The notes under the pieces are model-generated. The model saw only the letters and a list, made by a program, of their open reading frames with translations. It made no database searches and was not told where the DNA came from. DNA of 64,000 nucleotides from Leishmania martiniquensis (lineage: Eukaryota > Euglenozoa > Kinetoplastea > Trypanosomatida > Trypanosomatidae), in assembly GCF_017916325.1 (NCBI RefSeq), contig NC_090161.1:186001-250000 (forward strand). The letters are read 5' to 3'. Position numbers and translations under genes: made by a program. Shown here one piece after another: positions 10,800 to 19,235 of the stretch (position 1 is its first letter; the number at the start of each line of letters is the position of its first letter).

Positions 10800-11489
10800 C
10801 TACTTGGTGATGGCTCGCGGCTTGGCGGCGGCGGCGGCGGGCTGGTTCGTCGACACCGTCCTCATCAGCTTCTTCTGCCACTCGCGCGTCATCTTCTGCG
10901 ACTCGCGGATCTCCTCCTCCGGGAAAAGTTTCATGAGGCCCATCAACGAGGCCGAGATGAGCAGCATAATCACCATCGGGCTTTTGAGAAGGCTCACAAT
11001 GTCCATCTGCTGGCGGGGAATGTAATACATGTGTTGAGCAGAGATGGGAATCATCGCAGGGCTCTCCTCGTCCAGCCCGGTGCCCTCGAGCTGGCGCACG
11101 GGGTAGTCGTTGGACGAGGTGCGGATGAGGGGCTCATGACGGCCGTCGCCGGTATCCCGGTACAGGACATCGACGCGCACCGTCGGGAAAGCAAAGTAGT
11201 GGTACTCCGCCTGCAAGATGTACGTGCCGTAGGGGAGCTTGTACACGCTGAAAGAGCCGTCCCGGGCTGTGGGTACGACAAAGCGGTGCCGACCATTGTA
11301 CAGCAGAACGCTCCCGGGCTGGACGTTGTTCAGGGCCTCGAAGCTGTCGGGGTGACGAAGGTAAGGCTGCGGTATGAGCAGCAGGCCGTGGAACGTGACG
11401 GTCTCTTCCGCAGCAGGTACCGGCAACACCGCGCCGAGCGCAAGCAGCAGCAGCGCCGCCGCCAGCCACAGATGCGCCTTGCGAAGCAT
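10800..11489 (-). CDS. EMC7: ER membrane protein complex subunit 7
   Basis: A 229-residue protein starting at the ATG of MLRKAHLW. The upstream extension of the frame is low-complexity and lies before the likely splice acceptor. It has a cleavable signal peptide (residues 1-27, LWLAAALLLLALGAVLPVPA) and a lumenal beta-sandwich of the EMC7 type (about 30-135, including GSFSVYKLPYGTYILQ at 78-93). A single membrane helix follows (171-188, PMVIMLLISASLMGLMKL), then a short cytosolic tail with an acidic-basic helix. The pattern of P-M-V at the head of the helix followed by a charged helix is characteristic of EMC7. The complex inserts tail-anchored and multipass proteins into the ER membrane. The Ala run near the C-terminus is low complexity. 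Its neighbour is a SNARE gene, also of the secretory pathway, but linkage in trypanosomatids does not imply co-function. Confidence 0.9.
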   Translation of the reverse strand: MLRKAHLWLAAALLLLALGAVLPVPAAEETVTFHGLLLIPQPYLRHPDSFEALNNVQPGSVLLYNGRHRFVVPTARDGSFSVYKLPYGTYILQAEYHYFAFPTVRVDVLYRDTGDGRHEPLIRTSSNDYPVRQLEGTGLDEESPAMIPISAQHMYYIPRQQMDIVSLLKSPMVIMLLISASLMGLMKLFPEEEIRESQKMTREWQKKLMRTVSTNQPAAAAAKPRAITK

Positions 11490-12535
11490 GTATGAAGTAC
11501 GTAGCGGGTCTCTCACGGAGAAATCCCTTCCCACTAATCGAATAGACCGCAGAAGAGCAACAAAAGAGGTGAAGAGGGAAGAGGTGCAACGCAGCCTTGT
11601 GTTGGTCGTTTGTGCCCGCGCTTGCGTGTGTGTGTGTGTGCGTTTGTTTGGGCGTGTGGACGAGCGGGTGCGTTGATGCACCAGAGGGAGTGCGTGAGAG
11701 AACGAGAGGGTCAGATGGTGGGGCGTGAGAAGGGCATGGGGAGGGGGTGGGGGGCACCCCAAAAAGATGCAGAAGCATTAGAGCAGCCAACTCAAACCAC
11801 CGCATCGCGCAAGCCACGCAGCCCACCGCGTCCAGAAAGCGAAGAGGAACGAGGCACGCGCATGGCACTCAGTGAAGCCGACACATATCGTTTCCACTCA
11901 CGCCCCTTTCACACCTCCGTTGCTTGCGCGGCTGCCGGTCTCCTCGCTTGCGTCAGTGGAAACGATGCAGCGGCCAGCGTCTCAAAGAGAAATGCACGCA
12001 CCAGCTTCAAATCATGAACGCTTCACATGCACACAACTCTGACGTTGCGGCGCCGCGTGCGGCACTAGCCCCACACTGTGGGTACGCTTCATTTCGGAGC
12101 GCTAGAGAGGAGGAGGAGCAGCAGCAGACGAGTCGCTAGCAGGAGGAGGGTTGAGAGGGGTGTATGGTGTGCTCAGGTGATGCAAGACAGACCAACGTGA
12201 GCGCACGCTTGCACAAGCACAACATGAACGGAGGGAAAGAAAGCGAGACCGTGGCGTGCAGCGCTGCGACTGAAGAGATACAAGCACAGTGAGAGGAGAT
12301 AGTAAAAATACCCAGAAGGGGTAGTAGAACTGCACCATCAACACAAACACACGCACACACAGACGAACCGTGCTGCAAGCCACTCTGTCTCTCTTTCGCT
12401 CGCTCTCCTTGGATGGCGTCGGAGGCGGAGCTGCTCACTCCATCCAACATTCGCCTCCGCTTCTTTGCCGAGCGCCACAACCGCAGCTGCCACTCCGCCG
12501 CCTAGCCTCCCGATTTCGGTCCCCCCCGGTGCACA
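11490..12535. other. Spacer between the syntaxin-like gene and EMC7
   Basis: About 1.05 kb with no credible gene. It includes a GT repeat (11628-11640), several GGA/GAG runs and a CA repeat near 12345-12362. Confidence 0.5.
11534..11590 (-). promoter_or_regulatory. Predicted trans-splice acceptor of EMC7
   Basis: On the minus strand a CT-rich tract (11590 down to about 11551) precedes the AG at 11535-11534. The EMC7 ATG lies 45 bases further on. This supports starting the protein at 11489 rather than at the longer open frame. The exact AG is inferred. Confidence 0.4.
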
Positions 12536-13288
12536 CTAGCGAAGCACCACAAAAATTAGAACCACAAGGATGAGAAACAAAACGGCAATGCAGATCATCT
12601 TGCCCCGGTCACTGGTAGAGTCAATCAGCTTGCCGACCCTCTTCATGGCCCCCTCCAGGCGCATCTGCACGCGCGTCATACCGCGGTCAATGTCATCGAG
12701 GATGTGCTCTTGGGTATTCAGCTCCTCCTGGATGTTCAGTGCAGTATCCTTGACGCGGTGGATGCCGCTCGACAGTCGATCCAGCGTCTGGTCGTCCTGC
12801 TGCATCGTATGTCGCTGAATCGCATGCTCTTGTCGAAGAAAGTCGGTGTTCTCGCGCGCGCCGCTGTCACCCATGTCGCTTTCCTGCACTGCTATACGCT
12901 TGCGCTGCGCCGCCCTGACCTTTTCTGCGACTTGCTGCGCCTTCATCATCTCTCGCTCCCAAGCGCGAATGCGCTCTGCGCGACTTTGCAGCTCCTCTGC
13001 AGTGATCGCAAACGACTCCGGGTGCTCCATGGCGGTGTCGAGCGCGAAGCGCATGTCTTCCACAGCCTCGTTGCAGCTGCCCACAGACTCTAGCAACTCG
13101 TTCTCAGCAATCACGGTAGGTAAAGCCGTTCCGCGAAAGCGCTGCATCTGCGCACTCAAGTCCGCCAGCATGGCGCCCACCTGTTTCTCCATCTGCGGCC
13201 ACGGATCCTCGCGAGTGGCCCCGGCAACGGTCGCCGCGACTGCGGGGGGCACGGCGGCCCCGCCCTGTGAGTAACTTGTGGGGTTCAT
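12536..13288 (-). CDS. Qc-SNARE, syntaxin-6-like
   Basis: A 250-residue tail-anchored protein. Residues 30-125 form an N-terminal helical region of the syntaxin-6 type. Residues 165-226 form a SNARE coiled coil, with the zero-layer glutamine at Q193 in the sequence QEELNTQEHILDD. Residues 231-249 form a very hydrophobic C-terminal membrane anchor (MICIAVLFLILVVLIFVVL), leaving one lumenal residue. The D-R-G-K stretch just before the anchor parallels the conserved D-R-R/K of syntaxin 6. Such SNAREs act in trans-Golgi/endosome fusion, pairing with Qa, Qb and R partners. That location is inferred from family resemblance; a syntaxin-8/10-like role is possible. Start: ATG at 13286-13288, close to a purine-rich leader. 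No break or unusual composition. Confidence 0.88.
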   Translation of the reverse strand: MNPTSYSQGGAAVPPAVAATVAGATREDPWPQMEKQVGAMLADLSAQMQRFRGTALPTVIAENELLESVGSCNEAVEDMRFALDTAMEHPESFAITAEELQSRAERIRAWEREMMKAQQVAEKVRAAQRKRIAVQESDMGDSGARENTDFLRQEHAIQRHTMQQDDQTLDRLSSGIHRVKDTALNIQEELNTQEHILDDIDRGMTRVQMRLEGAMKRVGKLIDSTSDRGKMICIAVLFLILVVLIFVVLR

Positions 13289-14113
13289 TTACAAGTTGGC
13301 TCTAAAGAGGAAACAAAAACACACAGCGTCAACGGAGCGTTGACAGAGCAGCCACCGAAAGGGACAAGGGAAATGCGTGTGTAAGTGTGTGTGTGTGCCT
13401 GCGCACGGATGATGTAAGCGAAAGGGAGGGGGCAGTGGTACGGAGAAACCTTTGCGGTAGACTACACAAGGTCGAGGGGAAGACGAACGAAGCAGTGTGT
13501 GCGTCTGTGTGGAGAGGGGAGGGGTGGGCGTCTACGTGTGCGCTGTTGAACGTCGAGAGGGACAGCGGCTCGGGCTACACGTGACTGCAGTCTTTCACAT
13601 GCACTCACGCGCACGCAAGCACACAGATAAAAAGAGAGCAGGTCAGCACACAGAGTGGGGGCAGACGTGTGTAAAGGTACCGATGTCGGAGCCCACGAAT
13701 CAGGAAAAGCGAGAGAGCGAGGGGGGCGCACATGAGAGACGACCCCTCATTGGAGAACAGGTGCTCGCCTGCAGGAGCGGCGAGACTTCCACAGCCTCAG
13801 ACACGCTGCTGAGTGCTTCGGGTTCAAGTAAACTCTTCGAAAGATCTCTGACGATGGGAGCGGCAGCGGGCGGAGCGCACAGAAACGCGTATGCGCTGTG
13901 ACGTCCAGCGAGCTAAAGGAGGTGGGCGCCCGCGTACCATTACCTAAGAGGAGCAAATTGCAGCGAAAATTGGAAAGAGAATGACGGAGGGGCACGCGAA
14001 GGGGGAGGGCATGAATTCAGTCACGCCTGCCATTCAAGGTCCCAGTGTGTCAGCATGCACAGATCCTTACGCCCTCCCTCCTCCTCCTCCGTCGCACATA
14101 AATACCAGCGCCC
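13289..14113. other. Spacer between the pentapeptide-repeat gene and the SNARE gene
   Basis: About 0.8 kb without a supported gene. A GT repeat at 13380-13399 and CTCCTCCTCC near 14082 are the only notable features. Confidence 0.5.
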
Positions 14114-15679
14114 TCAGCCTACGGCTCCACGAGCACGGAGAGGGAAGCGTGAGGCCAAATGCGTGTTACTGCACTTCACAAACATAGACTGGTCAAGGCC
14201 TTGGCTGAACTGAAAGTCGCTGAGGTCGAAGTTGCAACGGAGAAAGTGAACGAATGGGTCTCTGCAACGAGTGCTCCCCCCAACATGACGGCGCTGATCA
14301 GCGCCTCGGCCTGCCCTCTTCGAGGTGCGAGGGGTGCACCTTAGCCCGACAGCGGCAAGGCGGAAGTCGCAGTCCTCAAAGCGGATCGCGGTCGGCAACG
14401 ATGAGCTACATTGGACGCCCTTGAGGATGCAGCCAGTGAAGTTGCATCGACGGAAGATAGCGTTACTCAGCTCACCTTGGTAGAAGAGACTGCGCGAGAG
14501 GTCGCAGTCCTCCAGAGTCACGTGCGACCACCGCACCAGTGAGAAGTCACACCGGGCAAGAGAAAGGCCGCGCAGGTGGCAATGCTCCAGCACGCCATGT
14601 TCCAAGATGGCCTTCATGTCCAGCCCAGGCAGGACCAGCGCGGCAGCGGCGGACAAATTCCATGCGGTAGAAGCGGAAGAACGTGGGCAACTCCGCGCAC
14701 CGTCGCCGACTCGCATTCCTGCTCCACCAGCGCAAGGCAGCTGGGCCGCCGTGTCGCTGTGGCTGCCGCTCGGGTGTGGCATTGCGCTCGCGCTGCTGCA
14801 GAGATTCATGAACTGGAGCACCTTGCGCTCGAGCGGGACGTGAGGGGCGGCGAAGGCGTTTATGATAGAAGAAGGCGTCTCAACACTCGAAAGCGACGCT
14901 ATGGCCGCGTTCGAGGGAGAAGGCGCTGGCGCTATGGTTCCACGATCACTTTGTCCTCCGCAGCTCTCCGACTCCTCTCTGCATCCATCAGTGGACACGG
15001 TCATGGAGTCCATCAGGTCCTCAGCGTCGAGCGACGCATACGCATCCTCTGGAGCCGCTGTCGCCCCCTCCCCCTTCCGCTCACCAAGACCGCCGGACCA
15101 AGTCGAACGCGACGCTTGGAGCGAGCGGGCAGAGTCGTCCGCAGCAGTGCTTGACGCTTTCGCTTCATCGGCGCAGGCATCCGTCGCGACGGCCTCGGCT
15201 TCGTACAGAGTCGAAGAAAGATTCAGCACTGCATCCAACATCTGAGTACGATCCAGCGAACAGGACAGCGTGCGCGTGGCGGCATGCTTCTTCGTGCTCC
15301 TCGAGGACAAAGAACACGAGGGGGGCGAGGTTGTCCTATCCTGGCGCTGCTGGGGTGTCGCGTCACGCAGCACGTGTGCTGAACCCCGTGTTCGCGACCG
15401 ACCACAGCGTCCTTCCGGCCGTGATGCACTGGGTAACCGGGCATTCAACTCTACTGGATGCGTATGATGGCGGCGGTGGTGCGGCCGATGGATCCCACCC
15501 ACAGAGCTCGGTGACCGATCGCGGTGACGGCGAAGGCATGTCTGCTCCTCGAACCTGCCTCCATCGAAAACTGTGCTGCACTGTCGCCTCGCACAAAGAA
15601 ACGGACGCCGAAGGGGTGTGATGGATGCCGCCTCGAAACGTTGCAGGGCCGTCGTTAGAGACTCACGTAGCAGCATCAT
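14114..15679 (-). CDS. Pentapeptide-repeat-like protein, function unknown
   Basis: About 521 residues if translation starts at MMLLRESL (15677-15679); an in-frame ATG at 15973 would give 619. The later start is preferred because pyrimidine tracts suited to trans-splicing (around 15685-15720 and 15755-15785) lie between the two. The N-terminal half is basic, Ser/Arg-rich and looks disordered. The middle is acidic and Ala/Ser-rich. The C-terminal quarter has clear pentapeptide-like spacing, with a central C or A and then D/N/S plus a large hydrophobic residue every five positions: LEHCHLRGLSLARCDFS, LEDCDLSRSLF, LSNAIFRRCNFTGCIL, IRFEDCDF, and later FLRCNFDLSDFQFSQ. This predicts a right-handed quadrilateral beta-helix, interrupted by a roughly 40-residue basic insertion. 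The domain usually mediates protein contacts. No enzyme motif was seen and the family was not recognised beyond the fold. Confidence 0.75.
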   Translation of the reverse strand: MMLLRESLTTALQRFEAASITPLRRPFLCARRQCSTVFDGGRFEEQTCLRRHRDRSPSSVGGIHRPHHRRHHTHPVELNARLPSASRPEGRCGRSRTRGSAHVLRDATPQQRQDRTTSPPSCSLSSRSTKKHAATRTLSCSLDRTQMLDAVLNLSSTLYEAEAVATDACADEAKASSTAADDSARSLQASRSTWSGGLGERKGEGATAAPEDAYASLDAEDLMDSMTVSTDGCREESESCGGQSDRGTIAPAPSPSNAAIASLSSVETPSSIINAFAAPHVPLERKVLQFMNLCSSASAMPHPSGSHSDTAAQLPCAGGAGMRVGDGARSCPRSSASTAWNLSAAAALVLPGLDMKAILEHGVLEHCHLRGLSLARCDFSLVRWSHVTLEDCDLSRSLFYQGELSNAIFRRCNFTGCILKGVQCSSSLPTAIRFEDCDFRLAAVGLRCTPRTSKRAGRGADQRRHVGGSTRCRDPFVHFLRCNFDLSDFQFSQGLDQSMFVKCSNTHLASRFPLRARGAVG

Positions 15680-17217
15680 TGGACACGAAGATGCACGAGG
15701 AAGAATAAACGGAAGGTAGCGGGGGACGGGGATGCCAGTCCTCCCTCGTACCTCCTCGGCACACGAAAGGAGGAAGGGCAAGCGCCTGCGATGAGCGTCT
15801 CTCTTGTGTCGGTGAATGTGTACGTCCACGCATGTGTCAGCTGTGCAGAGTCTTTGGAGAGGTGGGAAGGGCAGCAGGCACCCGCTGATGCACCAAAAGA
15901 AGAGGCGCGTACCTCTGTAGGTGGGGGGAGGGGAAGAAAGGGAGAAAGGGGGAGGGGGGCGAGCCGTTGGCATGGTAAAGGAAACACATGAAAAGGTTCC
16001 GGTGAGGGTCCGATGTCAAGCCAACTGAGAGTGAGAGTGAGTGCCGAAGAAAGATCGAAGAATGTCTATGGGTCCTTCGTCCGTGTCGCTGTCCCCGCCA
16101 TTCGTTGCTATGCCCCCACCTATCCGCCAGCCCAAGGCAACTGACTCACTGTCTCATGCGACGATGATACCATCGAGAGAGAAAGGGTTGACGAGTGAGT
16201 AAGGCAGAGACAGAGCAAACCGCGCCGCCCTCGCGTCCCTCGGGAGAGTGGAGAGGCAGTACCGTCGCGCAGACCTGAATCCTCTTCTTCGCTTTTAGCT
16301 CCGCCAGTCTACCCCATCGCGATGGCGACAGAGACACGGCAGCGCAGCCACCCGACAACACTGAGATATGTATCGAAGATGAAAAAAAAACACATAAATG
16401 AAATATACGGAGCAAAGAAGTCGGAGGAGGTACAGACGAGGAGGACAGACGAGTCGGCTTACCCGCGCGACGGCGCAGCAGCGACAGAAATAAAAGCAAT
16501 CGTGAGAACGAGCGATTGGGGAGGATAAGCGGAATGGGAGCCAGCACACGGTAGCCATGCACGGAAAGAAAGGCCCGCAGCCAGCCAGCCCTCATCAACG
16601 CAGTCCTGTCCCGTAAACAGCCCCTCGCCTCCTCCGCCTCACACGCCCACCCAGCCTCAGCACCCTCGCACACACACACACGCGTCCGCTTCTCCAATGT
16701 ATGGCAGCCCAGTTGCGCCTCTTCTCCGGGTGCTCCAGAAGAAGTGGAGAAAAAGCAACGAAGAGAAGGCGACTGAGTACCTCAGCTATTCGACGCCGAA
16801 TTAGCGGCTACAAAAAAAACACACGAACGGATGAAGCAAACACAAGGCACAGCACAATGCAAACACGCGGGCACGGCACACGCTCACACCTCCTCACCAA
16901 CACCCGTCCAAAGAAAAGGTGGTCCCCACTGACTCCACGTCTCTCTCGCTCTCTCTCTTCCCCAACCCCCGCCTCTGCAACATTGTCACATGTACCAAAC
17001 ACAACAATGAAGCAGTGAACAGAATACGCAGAGACAAAGATGGCGGAGCAATCGACCACGTGCCCAAAGACTTCTCCAGAGACGGCACTTGAGATCGCGA
17101 GAGTCAAGTCGCTTCGTGACTGAAGAGGAGCAGGGGAAAGGGGGGAGTGATGACGCTGTTCACTTCGGCGGAACGTCAAGACCCAAACGGCACTGTTCTG
17201 TGTACCACAAACGCCGT
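15680..17217. other. Left part of the sphingosine kinase/pentapeptide spacer
   Basis: About 1.5 kb with no credible gene. An A run occurs at 16382-16390 and a CA repeat at 16671-16681. The open frames here have no recognisable domains and low-complexity composition. Confidence 0.5.
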
Positions 17218-17573
17218 CGCCCTCTGCCATCAGAGAAGAGAAGATGCGCGAGTTCAGCGCCACGCCACACCCACCCGATAGGGGAAGGGGGAGGCCCACA
17301 CCGCGTGCGGCGAAGCAGCCGCACAAGGCGCGCATTCGAGCACCACCACCCCTCCCTTCAGTCACCCGAGCACGGACCTACCCCTCCCTCCACCGTCTCA
17401 TGCTCTACCCACCCACCCACCCACCACCCGCCTCGCAGGCCGCGCCGACGCAACGCCGGTGCTCGGTGCTGCTGTCGCTACCAGAGGCGGCTCGGCATCT
17501 GGCAGGGGGCAGTGGGCGCTGCCTGGCGTCCCCGCACAGAGAGTGAGGCGCTGGGCACCTGAGATGCCGCGTG
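17218..17573 (-). mobile_element. SIDER2 retroposon, copy A
   Basis: This 356-base segment is identical, base for base by eye, to 38088-38443 and to the reverse complement of copy C at 55.9-56.3 kb. SIDER2 elements are short, non-autonomous relatives of ingi/L1Tc retroposons found by the hundred in Leishmania, mostly in 3'UTRs, where some lower mRNA stability. Orientation is set by the 5' end, GATGGCGGCCCCTCGCTGAG in the full copies. Here that 5' end is replaced: after GTGCTGAGGT the sequence diverges into TGTACCGCC. The 3' border (plus-strand left end) has also drifted (CGACGGCG instead of CGGAGGTG). It lies in the spacer downstream of sphingosine kinase, in the same sense as the mRNA. The family name is recalled from its signature, not searched. 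Confidence 0.8.
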
Positions 17574-19235
17574 CTGAGGTGGTGTACCGCCTGCACCCCC
17601 GGTCATCGGGGAGACGAGAAAGGGACGAGGAGGGGGGAGGGAGGGCAAAAAGAGTCAGAAGGAAACACGAAGAGCAAATTAAACGCGAGCAGAGCCCCTC
17701 ACAAGCGCAAACACATAAATACCCATACACACATGTGTAGATGTGCGTATGTGTCTATGTATGTATGCGCATTGATGTGTTACGCTGGAGTGAGAAAGAA
17801 GAGGGGAAGGAGGAGGGGCACCTCTCCTCCTCCGTGGTGAGTTCGCAGAAGGCCCTCAAGGTGTCAAAGTGGTGCTCGGTGGAGCCTCAACGAACAGCGT
17901 TAAAGAGGGCTAGAAAAAAAATGCCATGGCATCGTTACAGATGTCATGCACGCGGACGAGAAGAGGAGGAAGAGATGTGAGGCTCACAACGGGTCTCAAA
18001 GAGAATGTCTGAGCCGTGTGTGGGCGTATGCGTCAAGGAAGGGGGGAATTCGAAGCAAGTTCACAGGCAGAACGTATGTGATAGTCAAATAAGGCGAGGA
18101 AGGGGTGAAGGAGGTGAGGAGGTGCTCCTGTAGTTGCTCTTGGGGTGAAGGTCACACGGGAGACACGCACCAAGATAGAGAATGGGAAAACGAAGAGCAC
18201 ACTGCAAAACTTGCTGCAGCGGCAGTCTTTCAGTGACCACCATCGAACCCCCTTTTCGTCTCCCTCCGTCCCCCTTCCGGCCCTCCTTCCCCCTTCCGGC
18301 CCTCCTTCCCCATCAAGTCATCCAATAAGAGCAGCAATGAAGCACAAGCCGATGGCACCATCATACATAGGCAAGCACAGAAGAGGAGGAAAAAATAAAC
18401 GGGCATAAGCGCGCACGGAAGCAGCAAAGATGGAGTCCAAAGCACTGCCACACGCAAACTTACAAAGGGAAGCAGGCGCATGAAGAGATCTCGAACACGC
18501 GTCGCCTCTTCAGTCTGGCAACCGCAGGAGAGAGAGAGAAGGCTCAGGCGGGGTGAGGGGGGGTTCAACGAAGAGGGAAAGAGCCCACATTACCAGCCCT
18601 CACAGCGTAACACTTACAAGCACACACACGCACACACATGCCCACGCAGAACGAGACGAGGTGCGGGGTGAAACAAAAGGAGGAGGCACGAGAAAACTTC
18701 AAGTAGCAGAAAGAAGAGGTTCCCGCATAGGACCCCGAGGCGATAGCGTATTCGTGAGTTGCCTACGGCACGCGGCAGCCGTAGCGCAGAGGCCCCCTGT
18801 CACGAAACGCCCTCACACCATCGACCGATACCGTATCTCCCATACGTAAAGGGGGACAGACTCAAACGGCATTCAGTCAGTTACCCACGACAGGAAGGGC
18901 CTGGGCCACCTGCGTCCCACGTGATGGAGCACGGGAGTGAAAACGCATGCGCGACAGAAACAAAAAACAAATGGGGAGAGCCAGTCGGATGGAGAGCGCA
19001 GCAGGAGAAATGAAGTCGCACAGCGAGCGATGAAGCGGGTGGTCGACGCTGTGGGCGCGTGGCCAGCGTGCCCAATCGAAGACAGTGAAGGAAAAAGAGA
19101 GGAGCGACAGCACCAGCAGCTCTGGCTAAAAAATGTGGGAGCGGTGCGCAAGCGTACACTCTTACCTGGTGTGGCACACATATATATATATATATATATG
19201 TCATCTACTCCTCCCGCCCCCAGCATACTCTCGTT
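17574..19235. other. Right part of the spacer downstream of sphingosine kinase
   Basis: About 1.7 kb, probably the sphingosine kinase 3'UTR. It contains a 19-base unit, CCTTCCGGCCCTCCTTCCC, repeated twice in tandem near 18270-18312, CA repeats near 18620-18640, and a pure (AT)10 run at 19180-19199 only about 40 bases from the stop codon. No gene recognised. Confidence 0.5.
19180..19199. repeat. (AT)10 microsatellite
   Basis: Twenty bases of uninterrupted AT dinucleotide lie just downstream of the sphingosine kinase stop codon, in its 3'UTR. Such tracts are common in Leishmania spacers and vary in length between strains. Confidence 0.9.

Noticed and set aside
17218..17573. Treating the open frames inside SIDER2 copies as genes
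   Set aside because: The same product appears at three loci because the element is repeated; SIDERs are non-coding.
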